From NCBI RefSeq assembly GCF_012931985.1, contig NZ_JAAFGM010000003.1:124001-188000 (forward strand): a stretch of DNA of 64,000 bases, written 5' to 3'. Position numbers and translations under genes: made by a program. Shown here one piece after another: positions 1 through 9,907 of the stretch; the stretch's first letter is position 1; every line of letters starts with the position of its first letter. The notes under the pieces are model-generated. The model was not told the origin of the DNA. It saw only the letters and a program-made list of their open reading frames with translations, and did not search any database. Source of the DNA: Candidatus Roseilinea sp. NK_OTU-006 (lineage in GTDB: Bacteria > Chloroflexota > Anaerolineae > J036 > Brachytrichaceae).

Positions 1-136
1 CATCTTCGCACCGGCCGTCTTCGCCCACGACGAAATCCACCGGTGCGCGCACCCAGGCGTTGGGCACGGCCTGCGCTCGATCATCGTAGAGCGCCGCGCG
101 CGTGGACGAGCTGCCGAGGTCGAGGACGAGAATCAT
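1..136 (-). CDS. FGGY-family carbohydrate kinase, N-terminal fragment
   Basis: Only the first 45 codons lie in the window; the gene runs off the left edge. The N-terminus reads MILVLDLGSSSTRAALYD, the phosphate-1 loop (DxGxxxxR) of the actin-like ATPase fold of FGGY sugar kinases such as xylulokinase or gluconate kinase. It starts 27 bp after the stop of the SDR gene on the same strand, so the two probably form an operon in which a polyol or sugar is oxidised and the product phosphorylated. The substrate cannot be read from the fragment. Family assignment is fairly secure for so short a piece; other ASKHA-fold proteins remain possible. Confidence 0.7.
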   Translation of the reverse strand, partial: MILVLDLGSSSTRAALYDDRAQAVPNAWVRAPVDFVVGEDGRCED

Positions 137-163
137 GACTGGCTTGGCGGGCGCAGCGCACGC

Positions 164-961
164 TCACGCCGGCCGCATGGCGAAGTCCATGCGCGGGGCC
201 GGTGACTGCAATGCATGTCCGCCATCCACCGGCAGGGTGATCCCCGTCACTGCCGACGCTGCCGGCGAGACCAGATAGAGCAACGCCGCGGCCGAGTCCT
301 CCGGGGTGAGCGCCCGGCCAATCGGCAATACGCGCCCCCAGTTCTCGGCATAGTTCGGGTCGTCGCGCAGGTTGCGCTGGTTGGTCGTCGCGCCGATACC
401 GATGGCGTTCACGGTGATGCCGCTCGGGCTGAGTTCAGCCGCCAGCGCCTTGGCCAGGTAGTTGATGGCAGCCTTGGTGGCGCCGTAGGCAGCCAGGCCC
501 GGCACGGCCGTGCTGCCGACGACCGACGAGCTGAAGACGATGCGCCCACCGTAGTCGTCGCGCGGCTGCCTGAGCATCTGCTGGGCGGCTGCCTGCGCGC
601 CGAAGAAGCTGCCTTTGAAGTTTAAGTCGGCCACCATGTCGAACGAGGACTCGCTGTAGTCTATGAAGCGACCGAACTTGGTGATGCCGGCGTTTGCAAC
701 GAAGATGTCGAGCCGGCCGAACGCTTCGACGGCTGCGGCGACGAGGGCGAAGTTGTCGGCTCGCTGGCTGCAATCGGCGCGAAAGGTGATCGCGCGTCCG
801 CCGACGGCACGGATGCGCTCGGCCGCGGCCTCCGCTCGATCGGGCTCGCCGAAATAGCTCACCACGACCGCTGCGCCCTCGCGCGCCAGCGCCAGCGCCA
901 TCGCTGCGCCGATCTCTCGGCTGGCGCCGGTGACGATGGCTACCCGATCCTTCAACATCAT
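164..961 (-). CDS. SDR-family NAD(P)-dependent oxidoreductase
   Basis: A 265-residue classical short-chain dehydrogenase with a Rossmann fold. The cofactor loop is at residues 11-18, the NAG motif at 90-92, the catalytic serine near 144-146 and YxxxK at Y159/K163; the C-terminal part carries the usual PVDGG segment. The length is typical. The cofactor loop reads TGASREIG where the family has TGxxxGIG, so Glu16 replaces the second glycine. The start at 961 is followed by a second ATG at 958, and either may be used. It lies just upstream of the FGGY kinase, so oxidation of a sugar alcohol or sugar acid is a reasonable inference, but the substrate is unknown. Confidence 0.88.
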   Translation of the reverse strand: MMLKDRVAIVTGASREIGAAMALALAREGAAVVVSYFGEPDRAEAAAERIRAVGGRAITFRADCSQRADNFALVAAAVEAFGRLDIFVANAGITKFGRFIDYSESSFDMVADLNFKGSFFGAQAAAQQMLRQPRDDYGGRIVFSSSVVGSTAVPGLAAYGATKAAINYLAKALAAELSPSGITVNAIGIGATTNQRNLRDDPNYAENWGRVLPIGRALTPEDSAAALLYLVSPAASAVTGITLPVDGGHALQSPAPRMDFAMRPA

Positions 962-988
962 AGGTCATTCGCCTCGCAGAGGATTCTA

Positions 989-1017
989 TTCACAGGCGCG
1001 CGATGCGCGAGTATACT
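989..1017 (+). promoter_or_regulatory. Sigma-70-type promoter for the zincin gene
   Basis: TTCACA at 989-994 and TATACT at 1012-1017 are separated by 17 bp. Each differs from the TTGACA/TATAAT consensus by one base, which makes this one of the best two-box promoters in the window. Transcription would begin about 1024, leaving a roughly 25-nt leader before the ATG at 1050. Confidence 0.7.
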
Positions 1018-1049
1018 TCCGCCAGCCCTGCGTGCGACACCGGATGCCT

Positions 1050-1427
1050 ATGATAAAGATCAGCCGGGAGCGATTCGAGCGACTCGTCTGGGAGGCAGTG
1101 GATGAGCTGCCGGAAGCAATTCGCAACCGCATCTCCAACCTCGCAATCGAGGTGAAAGCCTATCCCTCCAAGGATGACCTGGAATACGCCGGCGTCGAAG
1201 ACCCACTCGATCTTTATGGGCTGTATCGGGGTATCCCGCTGACCGAACGCACGACGCACTACGACCTGGTGACGCCTGACTTGATCACCATCTACCAGCG
1301 GGCGCACGAAATGGATTGTGACTCGCTGGAAGCGCTGCGCGAAGAAGTGCGGCGCACCGTGCGCCATGAAATCGCGCACCACTTCGGCATCAGCGACGAA
1401 CGGCTGGACGAGTTGAGCGTGCCCTGA
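1050..1427 (+). CDS. Small metallopeptidase, zincin_1 (PF06262-type) family
   Basis: A 125-residue protein ending in HEIAHHFGISD at residues 106-116, the HExxHxxGxxD zinc signature of the minimal zincins. His106, Glu107, His110 and Asp116 would form the metal and catalytic site. The N-terminal half is acidic and matches the family's usual size of 110-130 residues. I chose ATG 1050 (MIKISRERF) because it sits at a sensible distance from the promoter at 989-1017; ATG 1044 is two codons upstream and equally possible. The frame is open further upstream to 930, but that would cross the promoter. No substrate is known for the family, and the neighbours give no clue. Confidence 0.82.
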   Translation: MIKISRERFERLVWEAVDELPEAIRNRISNLAIEVKAYPSKDDLEYAGVEDPLDLYGLYRGIPLTERTTHYDLVTPDLITIYQRAHEMDCDSLEALREEVRRTVRHEIAHHFGISDERLDELSVP

Positions 1428-1700
1428 ACGGTCGGCGTCGGCGGGCGACCACGCCAATGGCCGATGGGCTTAATCGTCAACGCCATCTTCATCGCGTCGC
1501 ACGCTCAGGCTGTTCGCCTGGTGTGGTTGTAAGACGCGCTCGCAGCAGGTTTCATGGCCTCGCCTTTGGATTAACGGCGCTCTCAGCCGCGTTTCTAAGC
1601 TCACCGTCATTGTGAGCGACGTGGGTGCTGCCCGTCTGCACGAGGATTCGGGCGTCAGCGCTCGCCTCGACGCGTGAATCGTTTAACATTATCTTTCGAC

Positions 1701-4700
1701 ATGCCGAAGCGAACCGACATCCACTCCATCCTCATCCTTGGCTCCGGTCCAATCGTCATCGGTCAAGCATGCGAGTTCGACTACGCCGGCGCGCAGGCGT
1801 GCAAGGTGCTGCGTCGGGAGGGCTATCGCGTCATCCTGGTGAACTCCAATCCGGCGACCATCATGACCGACCCGGAATTTGCCGACGCGACCTACATCGA
1901 GCCGCTCACCGTAGAGCTAATCGAGAAGATCATCGCCAAGGAGCGTCCCGATGCGCTCCTGCCTACCGTCGGCGCACAAACGGCGCTCAACCTGGCGACG
2001 GCGCTGGAAGCACAGGGCATATTGAAGCAATATGGCGTTCAGCTCATCGGCGCCAATGTGGGCGCTATTAAGCTGGCCGAAGACCGCCAACTGTTCAAAG
2101 AAGCCATGGAGGCCCACGGCTTAAAGTGTCCGCAGGGGGCGACGGTCAGCTCGGTGGATGAAGCGCTGGCGCTCGTGGGCGTCAATACCAGCGCCTTGCC
2201 TGGCGACTCGCCCTTTCTCCATGCGCACTTTTCGCTCCTCAAATTTCCCGTGCTCATTCGTCCCTCGTTCACGCTGGGCGGGAGCGGCGGCGGCGTGGCC
2301 TATGGCGAAGCGGAACTGCGCGAGAAGTGCGCGCGCGGCCTGCGCGAAAGCCCGGTCGGCCAAGTCCTGGTTGAACAAAGCGTGCTGGGCTGGAAGGAAT
2401 ATGAGCTGGAGGTGATGCGCGACTGTAAGGACAACTTCGTGGTGGTGTGCTCGATCGAGAACCTCGACCCGATGGGGGTGCACACCGGCGATAGCATCAC
2501 CGTCGCGCCGGCGATGACCCTGACCGACAAGGAGCTTCAGCGTCTGCGCGACATGGCCAGGATCGTCATGCGCGCCGTGGGCGTAGAAACCGGCGGCAGC
2601 AATGTGCAGTTCGCCGTCAACCCCGATAACGGTGAGGCGCTGGTGATCGAGATGAATCCGCGCGTGTCGCGCTCGTCGGCCCTGGCCAGCAAGGCGACCG
2701 GCTTCCCCATCGCCAAGATCGCGGCGTTGCTGGCCGTCGGCTACTCGCTGGATGAGATCCCCAACGACATCACGAAGAAGACGCCGGCATCGTTCGAGCC
2801 GTCGTTGGACTACGTGGTGGTGAAGGTGCCCCGCTGGGCGTTTGAAAAGTTCCCCGGCGCCGACCCCACCCTCGGTCCGCAGATGAAGAGCGTGGGCGAG
2901 GTCATGGCCATTGGCCGAACCTTCAAGGAAGCCTTGAATAAGGCGGTGCAGGGGTTGGAAATCGGCAAGATCGGAATCACAGGGGAGGGGATCGAAGCAC
3001 CAGCGTCTGCGTTGGAGATTGAAGCACAACTCGCCAAGCCAACGGCGCAGCGCCTCTTTCAAACCTTCGATGCGCTGCGCCGCGGCGTGACGCCGGAACG
3101 GGTGCATGCGGCCACGAAATTCGATCCGTGGTTCATCGAGCAGTTCCGTCAGATGATCGAGACAGAGCGCGCGCTGGCGCAGCACACGCTCGACTCGCTG
3201 CCGCACACGCTGTTGCTGCGAGCAAAGCAAGAGGGCTTCGGCGATGCGTACATCGCCAAGCTGTTGAGGCCGGGCGCGACCGGCGCCGTCTCCTGGCTTC
3301 ACGTGCGCGCGAAGCGTCGTCAACTTGGCATCGTCCCCTCCTTTTATCGCGTGGACACCTGCGCTGCAGAGTTTGAGAGCCACACGCCCTATCTCTACTC
3401 GAATTACGACGGTTTCGACGAGAGCGAGCCGCAGTTCCAAAAACCGAAGATCATCATCCTGGGCGGCGGCCCCAACCGCATCGGCCAAGGCATCGAGTTC
3501 GACTATTGCTGCGTGCACGCTTGCTACGCGTTGCGCGACCTCGGCTTCGAGATCATCATGATCAATTGCAACCCGGAGACGGTGAGCACCGACTACGACA
3601 CCGCCGACCGGCTCTACTTCGAGCCGCTTACGCTCGAGCACGTGCTGAATGTGTGGGAGAACGAGTCGGGGATCACCGGCGCGGGCGTGCACCGCCCGCG
3701 CAGCCTGACCCCCGTGCTGGTGCAATTTGGCGGACAGACGCCGCTGAACCTGGCGCAAGCGCTCAAGGACTACGGCGTGCCGATTTGGGGCACATCGCCC
3801 GATGCGATTGCGCTGGCCGAAGATCGCCAGAAGTTCGCCGAGGTGCTGCGCGAGCTGGATATCCCTCAGCCGGAGAACGGCACGGCAAGGTCGCTGGACG
3901 AGGCGCGCCGGGTAGCCGCCCAGATTGGCTATCCGGTGCTGGTGCGCCCGTCGTACGTGCTGGGCGGCCGGGCGATGGGCATCGTCTATGGCGAGGAGGA
4001 GCTACAGGAATACATTGAGGAAGCAACCCGCGTAAGCCCGGACGCGCCGGTGCTGATTGACCGCTACCTGGAAGACTCGTTCGAGCTGGATGTGGATGCC
4101 GTGGCGGATGGCGAGCGCGTGGTGATCGGCGGGATCATGGAGCAGATTGAAGAGGCCGGCGTGCATAGCGGCGACAGCGCATGCATGATGCCGCCGCTCA
4201 AGGTGAGCGAATACCACCTCAACATCATCCGCGATTACACCGAGCGCATTGGCCTGCGCCTGGGCGTAAAGGGCCTGATGAATGTGCAGTTCGCCATCAA
4301 GGATGAGATCGTCTACGTGCTGGAAGTGAACCCGCGCGCCAGCCGCACGACGCCCTTTGTGAGCAAGGCCACCGGCGTGCCGTTGGCCAAGATCGCCGCG
4401 CGCATTGCCGCCGGCCAGACGCTCGAAGAAATCGGTTTTCTCGACGAGCCGAAGCTGGACGGGTTTTTTGTCAAAGAAGTCGTGTTGCCGTTCAACAAGT
4501 TCCCCAGCGCGTTCTATCAGCTCGGCCCGGAGATGCGCAGCACCGGCGAGGTGATGGGACATGCTTCGACCTTCGGGCATGCCTACGCCAAAGCCGAACT
4601 GGGCGCAGGTGAACGTCTGCCGTCTGCTGGCCGCGTGCTGCTCACCGTCAACGACAACGACAAACCCAACATCATCAAGATCGCGCGCGACCTGCATCGG

Positions 4701-5039
4701 ATGGGCTTCGAGTTGCTGGGCACGCGCGGCACGGCGGAGTTCCTCAATCGCTTTGGCGTGCCGGTGATCGCCGTGAACAAGGTGAGCGAAGGTGCGCCGC
4801 ACGTGGTGGATTACATCCGGCGCGGCGAAGTGCACATGGTGATCAGCACGCCGCTGGGTCAGCGTGCCTACACCGATGGCCAAGCGATCCGCGCGGCGGC
4901 GATTCAACACAAAGTGCTGCTGCTCACGACGTTGAGCGCTGCCTCGGCGGCTGTGCAGGCCATCCGCGCCATGCGCGCGAAGGATTTCAAAGTGCGCAGC
5001 TTGCAAGCGCACCACGGCATCACGCGGAGCTGTCTTTAG
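1701..5039 (+). CDS. carB: Carbamoyl-phosphate synthase large subunit
   Basis: A 1112-residue ATP-dependent synthase that makes carbamoyl phosphate for pyrimidine and arginine synthesis with the glutaminase CarA, which is not in the window. The N-terminus [19 protein letters not shown] matches the family start, so ATG 1701 is preferred over upstream frames. Order: first ATP-grasp half ([50 protein letters not shown]), oligomerisation domain, second ATP-grasp half ([32 protein letters not shown]), and an MGS-type regulatory domain from about residue 970. It is longer than the usual 1060-1080 residues, partly through an extra segment at residues 163-184 just before the first RPSFTLGG motif. No clear Shine-Dalgarno precedes the start. 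Confidence 0.97.
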   Translation: MPKRTDIHSILILGSGPIVIGQACEFDYAGAQACKVLRREGYRVILVNSNPATIMTDPEFADATYIEPLTVELIEKIIAKERPDALLPTVGAQTALNLATALEAQGILKQYGVQLIGANVGAIKLAEDRQLFKEAMEAHGLKCPQGATVSSVDEALALVGVNTSALPGDSPFLHAHFSLLKFPVLIRPSFTLGGSGGGVAYGEAELREKCARGLRESPVGQVLVEQSVLGWKEYELEVMRDCKDNFVVVCSIENLDPMGVHTGDSITVAPAMTLTDKELQRLRDMARIVMRAVGVETGGSNVQFAVNPDNGEALVIEMNPRVSRSSALASKATGFPIAKIAALLAVGYSLDEIPNDITKKTPASFEPSLDYVVVKVPRWAFEKFPGADPTLGPQMKSVGEVMAIGRTFKEALNKAVQGLEIGKIGITGEGIEAPASALEIEAQLAKPTAQRLFQTFDALRRGVTPERVHAATKFDPWFIEQFRQMIETERALAQHTLDSLPHTLLLRAKQEGFGDAYIAKLLRPGATGAVSWLHVRAKRRQLGIVPSFYRVDTCAAEFESHTPYLYSNYDGFDESEPQFQKPKIIILGGGPNRIGQGIEFDYCCVHACYALRDLGFEIIMINCNPETVSTDYDTADRLYFEPLTLEHVLNVWENESGITGAGVHRPRSLTPVLVQFGGQTPLNLAQALKDYGVPIWGTSPDAIALAEDRQKFAEVLRELDIPQPENGTARSLDEARRVAAQIGYPVLVRPSYVLGGRAMGIVYGEEELQEYIEEATRVSPDAPVLIDRYLEDSFELDVDAVADGERVVIGGIMEQIEEAGVHSGDSACMMPPLKVSEYHLNIIRDYTERIGLRLGVKGLMNVQFAIKDEIVYVLEVNPRASRTTPFVSKATGVPLAKIAARIAAGQTLEEIGFLDEPKLDGFFVKEVVLPFNKFPSAFYQLGPEMRSTGEVMGHASTFGHAYAKAELGAGERLPSAGRVLLTVNDNDKPNIIKIARDLHRMGFELLGTRGTAEFLNRFGVPVIAVNKVSEGAPHVVDYIRRGEVHMVISTPLGQRAYTDGQAIRAAAIQHKVLLLTTLSAASAAVQAIRAMRAKDFKVRSLQAHHGITRSCL
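2187..2252 (+). repeat. Pyrimidine-rich in-frame insertion within carB
   Basis: This stretch encodes about 20 residues (around [19 protein letters not shown]) that have no counterpart in the E. coli-type CarB sequence as I remember it, where the EALA helix runs directly into the RPSFT motif. The DNA is pyrimidine-rich with loose 7-nt spacing of CTC/TTC blocks, resembling the clearer heptamer elements at 37404 and 59652. The assignment as a repeat insertion is tentative. Confidence 0.35.
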
Positions 5040-5182
5040 GATTCGGGAGATTGGCCAGCTCGCGCGCGATGCCCGTCTGCACCGCGCTTGGGTCGGGCGT
5101 CGTCGGCGTTTCCCTCGGCCCAGCCGAGCACGCCGCTAAAAGCCGCCCGCTTGCCGGTGCGAGCGACGCGCGCACGCCAAGC

Positions 5183-5217
5183 CTCTCATCGCGATGAGAG
5201 CGCGCAGGCGCTACAAT
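5183..5217 (+). promoter_or_regulatory. Perfect palindrome next to a TACAAT -10 box, upstream of the HNH helicase
   Basis: CTCTCATCGCGATGAGAG at 5183-5200 is an 18-bp perfect palindrome. It lies where the -35 element would be for the -10 hexamer TACAAT at 5212-5217. No TTGACA-like box is present, so the palindrome could be the site of an activator or repressor controlling the helicase gene, which starts at 5241. Confidence 0.5.
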
Positions 5218-5240
5218 CTTGCTGAGCGGTTCATGCCACG

Positions 5241-7886
5241 ATGGCTGCCAATATGGCCGACGTGAACGCTGTGCTCGCCCGCCTGCGCGCCGATCGCGAA
5301 TTTATGCGCGACGTGTGCGACTGGCAGTGCGCGCCGGCGCGCCCCGCACGATTCGCCGAATTCCCTGCCGCGCTCGATCCGCGCTTGCGCGAGATGCTCA
5401 GACGGCGCGGCATCGAGCAGCCCTATACGCACCAATCGCAGGCGACCGAGGCGGCGTTGCAGGGCAGGCACGTGGTCGTAGCCGCCCATGCCGCCGGCGG
5501 CAAGTCGCTGTGCTTCCACTTGCCAATCCTGGACGCCCTGCTGCGTGATCCAAACGCGCGAGCGCTCTGTCTTTTTCCCACCAAGGCGCTGGCGCAGGAC
5601 CAGCGCGCGCATCTGCAGGCGATGATGGATAGCCCGCCGGTCGCCGACGGGATCGGCGATCGCCGATCGTCCGTCGTCTACACCTACGACGGCGACACGC
5701 CGCAGGCCCTGCGCGCCGAGATCCGCCGCGACGCGCGCGTGCTCATCACCAACGCCGACATGCTGCACGTCGGCATCCTGCCGCACCATACGCGCTGGGC
5801 GGCGTTCTTCCAGCATCTGCGCTACGTCGTCATTGATGAGATGCACGCCTATCGCGGCGTCTTCGGCAGCCACGTCGCCAACGTCATCCGCCGGCTGAAG
5901 CGCCTGTGCGCGTTCTACGGCGCAAATCCGGTGTTCATCTTGGCTTCGGCCACGATTGCGAACCCTCAAGAACACGCCGAGCGTCTGATCGAGTCGCCGG
6001 TGATGCTGGTGGATGACGACGGCAGTCCGCATGGCGAGCGCCACGTCATCATCGTCAACCCACCGCTGACCGACCCGCAGCTCGGCCTGCGCCGCAGCGC
6101 CGATTTCGTCGCCCGCGACATCGCCGCGCGTTTCATCGGCCAGGGGCTTCAGACGATCTGCTTCGCGCGGTCGAGAAACAAGGCTGAGATTTTGCTGGCC
6201 TATCTGCGCGCAATGGGGCTGAATGCCGGCAACGGGTCGGCATGCGCTGCGGCGCAGTCTCCGGTCGTGATCAGCGGCTACCGCGGCGGCTACTTGCCCG
6301 AGGAGCGGCGCGCGATCGAGCAAGGGCTGCGCGAAGGTCATGTGCAGGGGGTGGTTGCGACCAATGCGCTGGAGCTGGGCATTGACATCGGCGCGCTGGA
6401 TGCCTGCGTGATGCTCGGCTATCCGGGCAGCGTCTCCAGCTTCTGGCAGCAGGCAGGGCGCGTCGGCCGGCGACGGGGGGCCAGCGTCGCCGTCATGGTT
6501 GCTACTCCCGACCCACTCGATCAATTCCTGGCTGCCCAGCCTAGCTATCTCTTCCAGCAGTCGCCTGAGCACGCGCGGATTGCGCCGGATAGCCTCGGCG
6601 TGTTGGCGGATCACGTCGTCTGCGCGACGTTCGAGCTGCCGTTCGTCCGCGGCGAACGATTCGGCAGCGCCGACGTGCGCGAGCTGCTCGATGCGCTGGC
6701 CGAAGCAGGCGAGGTGCACGCCAGCGGCGTCGGCGCGCTGCCGCTGTTCAGGGGTGCAGACGGCGGACAGCCGGCGACGCGCTACACTTGGGTGGGCGAG
6801 GGCTATCCGGCTGATCGGGTGAGTCTGCGAGGTGGGGGCCAGCGCGTGAGCATCGTTGACGAGCAGGGCAATTTGATCGGCGAGACCGAGCGCCATACGG
6901 CTCCGGCGCGCGTTCATCCGGGGGCGATCTATCTGCACCAGGGCGCCCCTTATTTGGTGACCGCACTGGATTGGGAGATGGGGCGCGCCTTGGTGCGCCG
7001 CGTGGATGTGGACTACTACACGCAAGCCAGCGTCGTGTCCGAGGTGATCGTGTTGCGCGAATTCGACCGGCCCGGCTCGGCGCAGCCGCCCGTCGGCGAC
7101 GTCTGCGCGCCGGCGTGTGGCGAGATTGAGGTCACGACCACCGTTGCCCGCTATCGGCAGGTGCGCTTCAGCACGCACGAGACGTTAGGGTGGGGCGATG
7201 TGGATTTGCCGCCGCAAAAGCTGCTCACGACCGGCTGCTGGTTCGCCATCCCTGAGGTCGTGTGTCGGCAACTGGAGCAAGAGGGCATCATCGGCCTGCC
7301 GAACGATTATGGGCCGAACTGGGAGCAGCAGCGTTGCGCCGCCCGTGCGCGCGATGGCTATCGCTGCGTGGTCTGTGGCAAGCCGGAGAGCCCGCACCGA
7401 CAACATCATGTGCATCATCGCCGGCCGTTTCGGACTTTCGGCTACGCGCGCGGTGAAAATGACTTTTACCTGCAGGCGAACGACCTGGACAACCTGATGA
7501 CGGTGTGCCCGTCGTGTCACGCTAAGATCGAGACCGCGGAGCCGATGAATCAGGCGTTGGGCGGCCTGTGCTACTTGCTCGGCCACCTGGCGCCGTTATT
7601 CGTCATGTGCGATCCGAGCGACATCGCCGCTACGTTCGACATCGTCAGCCCACATACGCGCCTGCCGACCATTACCCTGTATGAACTCGTGCCTGGCGGC
7701 GTCGGGCTGGCCGAAGAGCTGATGGCGCATCATGCAGAATTGATGAAAATGGCGGCGCAGCGCGCGCGCGAGTGCCCGTGCGAGCGCGGCTGCCCATCCT
7801 GCGTCGGCCCGGTGGGCCCGGCAACGGAGGCGCGCGGGCGCAATCTCAAGCAGGATGTGGCGCGCCTGATCGCATTGATAAGCTGA
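5241..7886 (+). CDS. MrfA/YprA-type DEAD-box helicase with inserted HNH nuclease domain
   Basis: An 881-residue superfamily 2 helicase. Walker A is AAHAAGGKS (81-89), motif II DEMH (about 199-202), motif III SAT (about 236-238) and motif [13 protein letters not shown] (about 402-412). The C-terminal zinc-binding MZB/DUF1998 region has [10 protein letters not shown] (about 844-853). This layout is that of YprA/MrfA, the mitomycin-repair helicase. Unusually, residues 690-765 form a complete HNH module: CVVCGK, then HHVHHRRPF, then [15 protein letters not shown], with two CxxC zinc pairs. It interrupts the DUF1998 region. A role in DNA repair or foreign-DNA processing is inferred; the partner exonuclease MrfB is not nearby. 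Start 5241 is the first in-frame ATG after the -10 box. Confidence 0.93.
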   Translation: MAANMADVNAVLARLRADREFMRDVCDWQCAPARPARFAEFPAALDPRLREMLRRRGIEQPYTHQSQATEAALQGRHVVVAAHAAGGKSLCFHLPILDALLRDPNARALCLFPTKALAQDQRAHLQAMMDSPPVADGIGDRRSSVVYTYDGDTPQALRAEIRRDARVLITNADMLHVGILPHHTRWAAFFQHLRYVVIDEMHAYRGVFGSHVANVIRRLKRLCAFYGANPVFILASATIANPQEHAERLIESPVMLVDDDGSPHGERHVIIVNPPLTDPQLGLRRSADFVARDIAARFIGQGLQTICFARSRNKAEILLAYLRAMGLNAGNGSACAAAQSPVVISGYRGGYLPEERRAIEQGLREGHVQGVVATNALELGIDIGALDACVMLGYPGSVSSFWQQAGRVGRRRGASVAVMVATPDPLDQFLAAQPSYLFQQSPEHARIAPDSLGVLADHVVCATFELPFVRGERFGSADVRELLDALAEAGEVHASGVGALPLFRGADGGQPATRYTWVGEGYPADRVSLRGGGQRVSIVDEQGNLIGETERHTAPARVHPGAIYLHQGAPYLVTALDWEMGRALVRRVDVDYYTQASVVSEVIVLREFDRPGSAQPPVGDVCAPACGEIEVTTTVARYRQVRFSTHETLGWGDVDLPPQKLLTTGCWFAIPEVVCRQLEQEGIIGLPNDYGPNWEQQRCAARARDGYRCVVCGKPESPHRQHHVHHRRPFRTFGYARGENDFYLQANDLDNLMTVCPSCHAKIETAEPMNQALGGLCYLLGHLAPLFVMCDPSDIAATFDIVSPHTRLPTITLYELVPGGVGLAEELMAHHAELMKMAAQRARECPCERGCPSCVGPVGPATEARGRNLKQDVARLIALIS
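5645..5672 (+). repeat. Four degenerate heptamers inside the helicase gene
   Basis: CGACGGG, ATCGGCG, ATCGCCG and ATCGTCC follow each other at 7-nt spacing. They encode part of the linker DGIGDRRSS between helicase motifs Ia and Ib. They resemble the longer heptamer run at 26576-26617. Confidence 0.45.
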
Positions 7887-7936
7887 CTGGCGCAGCGTTC
7901 ATGTTCATGGCAATGGCCAAGGAGATGCTTCATCAG

Positions 7937-8905
7937 ATGAAAGCAATTCGGGTGCATACATACGGTGATGTGGACGTCCTGTTATACGAGGACGCGCCGA
8001 TGCCGGAGCCGGGGCCGGGCGAGGCGCGGGTGAAGATCGGCGCGGCCGGCTTGAATTTCATAGACATCTACCAGCGGCGCGGCTGGTATAAAGTGTCGCT
8101 GCCGTTTACCCCCGGCCAGGAAGCCGCGGGCGTGATAGACGCGATTGGCGAAGGGGTGACCGAGTTCAAGCCCGGCGACCTCGTCGCCTACGCAATGGTG
8201 CTCGGCGCTTATGCCGAGTATGCCATCGTGCCGGCGAGCCGGTTGGTGCCGATTCCGCCCGGCGTATCTATCGAGCAGGCTGCGGCGGTGATGCTGCAAG
8301 GCATGACCGCGCACTACCTGGCGCTCACTACCTATCCGCTGAAGTCGGGCGACGTGGCGTTGGTGCACGCCGGCTCGGGCGGGGTGGGCCAGTTGCTCAT
8401 CCAGATCGCCAAGCGGCTTGGGGCGCGGGTCATCGCCACCGTGGGCGCAGCCGATAAGGTTGCGCTGGCCCAGGCCGCCGGCGCCGACGACGTGATCCTC
8501 TACCGCGAGCAGGACTTTGAAGCCGAGGTGAAGCGCCTGACCGATGGCGCCGGCGTGCACGTCGTGTACGACTCGGTGGGCAAGGATACCTTCCTCAAGG
8601 GCCTGAACGTGCTGCGTCCGCGCGGCTACATGGTGCTGTATGGCCAGTCCAGCGGGATGGTGGATCCGGTTGATCCACAAGTGCTCAGCCAGAAGGGGTC
8701 GCTCTTCCTCACCCGGCCGACGTTGGGCCATTACACGCTTACGCGCGCCGAGTTGCTCGGGCGCGCCGGCGACCTTTTCCGCTGGATGGCAACCGGCCAG
8801 CTCCACGTGCGGGTGGATCGCGCGTTTGGGCTGAGCGAGGCCGCCGATGCCCACCGTTACATGGAAGCGCGCCAAACTCGCGGCAAGGTGCTGCTCATAC
8901 CGTGA
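7937..8905 (+). CDS. NADPH:quinone oxidoreductase (zeta-crystallin-like MDR family)
   Basis: A 322-residue zinc-free medium-chain dehydrogenase. The GroES-like N-terminal half is followed by the Rossmann segment [20 protein letters not shown], the NADPH-binding AxxGGVG motif typical of quinone oxidoreductases. There are no zinc-binding cysteines. It would transfer electrons from NADPH to quinones or activated alkenes. Start 7937 (MKAIRV) is the family-typical N-terminus, with AAGGAG at 7919-7924 upstream; in-frame ATGs at 7913 and 7925 are less likely because they overlap or abut that site. It follows the helicase gene by about 50 bp on the same strand, but a functional link is not evident. 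Confidence 0.92.
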   Translation: MKAIRVHTYGDVDVLLYEDAPMPEPGPGEARVKIGAAGLNFIDIYQRRGWYKVSLPFTPGQEAAGVIDAIGEGVTEFKPGDLVAYAMVLGAYAEYAIVPASRLVPIPPGVSIEQAAAVMLQGMTAHYLALTTYPLKSGDVALVHAGSGGVGQLLIQIAKRLGARVIATVGAADKVALAQAAGADDVILYREQDFEAEVKRLTDGAGVHVVYDSVGKDTFLKGLNVLRPRGYMVLYGQSSGMVDPVDPQVLSQKGSLFLTRPTLGHYTLTRAELLGRAGDLFRWMATGQLHVRVDRAFGLSEAADAHRYMEARQTRGKVLLIP

Positions 8906-8981
8906 GCGGGATGACGAGCGTTGGCCTGTGCCTGATGGATAATCCCGCTCAGTAGCTTTCACGCGAAGTTGGCGAAGTGTT

Positions 8982-9542
8982 ATGAGCGACAATGAGTTCT
9001 ACCCTGTGAACGTGGCCGGCGTGCAGCGCCGGTTGCGGTTGATGGAAGTGGCGCCCGGCGTGAAGATCGCCGTGCTCAACATCTTGGGCGACACCGAATT
9101 GGTGCAGGCAGCGGCGCGTTCGTTGGCCGCTCAGTTGCCTGAGGGCGCGGACTATCTGGTCACTGCGGAAGCGAAAAGCATTCCCCTCGCCCACGCGCTT
9201 TCAGTCGAATCCGGCTTGCCCTACATTGTGCTGCGCAAGTCGCACAAGCCCTATATGGGCGATGCGCTCTCTGCCGAGACGCTCTCCATCACCACGAACA
9301 AGCCACAAACTTTGTTCCTGGATGAAAAAGATCGCGCGGCGATCAAAGGCAAGAAAGTGGTGCTGGTGGACGACGTGATTAGCACGGGCAGCACGCTTCA
9401 GGGCATGCGGCTGATCATGCAAAAGGCCGGCGCAGAGGTAATCGCCGAAGCGGCCATCTTCACCGAGGGTGATCGCGCTCGCTGGAACAACGTCATCGCG
9501 CTGGGCCATTTGCCGATCTTCACGAGCAACGCCGGTAGTTAG
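8982..9542 (+). CDS. Purine-type phosphoribosyltransferase
   Basis: A 186-residue type I phosphoribosyltransferase. The PRPP-binding loop VVLVDDVISTGST is at about residues 126-138, preceded by the flexible-loop region LRKSHKPYMGD. It resembles the adenine/xanthine PRTase group, which salvages a base plus PRPP into a nucleotide, but the base specificity cannot be settled from the sequence. The start lacks a strong ribosome-binding site; the first ATG gives a normal family N-terminus (MSDNEFYPVNVAGVQRRLRL). Confidence 0.85.
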   Translation: MSDNEFYPVNVAGVQRRLRLMEVAPGVKIAVLNILGDTELVQAAARSLAAQLPEGADYLVTAEAKSIPLAHALSVESGLPYIVLRKSHKPYMGDALSAETLSITTNKPQTLFLDEKDRAAIKGKKVVLVDDVISTGSTLQGMRLIMQKAGAEVIAEAAIFTEGDRARWNNVIALGHLPIFTSNAGS

Positions 9543-9832
9543 CGCTCGTTCGTGAATATCCTGCTCGCCGGCGCAGTGGGGGAGGCTAGGGTGACGAACA
9601 CGATGGCAGGCAAGCCGCTTGGTGCAAAGCCACTGCGGCTCATCACGCTATGCCACAGCCGGCGGCGCCCGGCGGCGGGCCGAGCCGCGACGCGCCGCTC
9701 TCCGCTCAAGCGCCGGGTCGGGCGCTCCGGCGCTCTGAAAGCCCGTCTGGATGGCCTTGTTCGGCCAGCGTTGGAAAGACGAAATCGTCCACGTTTTGCC
9801 GGCTTGGTTCGCTTCGGCTTGCCGGCGTGGGC

Positions 9833-9856
9833 TGTCAAGGAATTGGCAACTTGACA
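9833..9856. promoter_or_regulatory. Inverted repeat TGTCAAG-N10-CTTGACA
   Basis: Seven-base perfect arms at 9833-9839 and 9850-9856 flank a 10-bp spacer, 38 bp upstream of the -10 box of the ParB-like gene. The spacing between arm centres (17 bp) suits a dimeric regulator. The TTGACA in the right arm is too far from any -10 to serve as a -35. Confidence 0.45.
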
Positions 9857-9893
9857 ACCGGCCAGAAGCAAAACTGGGTTCGCGTCCAGGTGA

Positions 9894-9899
9894 TATAGT
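9894..9899 (+). promoter_or_regulatory. -10 box TATAGT, leaderless geometry
   Basis: The hexamer ends 8 nt before the ATG at 9908 and no Shine-Dalgarno is present, so the start codon would be at or near +1. Confidence 0.5.
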
Positions 9900-9907
9900 C
9901 CTCTTGG

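Larger units (their letters stand above)
9543..9907 (+). other. Gene-free stretch
   Basis: About 365 bp without a convincing gene. Short frames exist on both strands but none has a family signature, and their composition is arginine- and alanine-rich like shadow frames. It contains a GC-rich run (9655-9740), small hairpins such as TGGCC-TTGTTC-GGCCA, the inverted repeat at 9833-9856 and the -10 box at 9894-9899. Confidence 0.6.

Noticed and set aside
1684-1692. A leaderless -10 box (CATTAT) for carB
   Set aside because: Only four of six bases match and there is no second support, so it was not listed as a feature.
2121-3758. 545-residue minus-strand frame inside carB
   Set aside because: It lies fully antisense to a strongly conserved gene, has no family motif and an Arg/His/Ala-rich shadow composition.
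5211-7178. 655-residue minus-strand frame over the helicase gene
   Set aside because: Antisense to clear helicase motifs; GC-rich DNA often leaves long open antisense frames.
9851-9899. TTGACA at 9851 as the -35 of the TATAGT at 9894
   Set aside because: The spacer would be 37 bp; the TTGACA is one arm of an inverted repeat instead.
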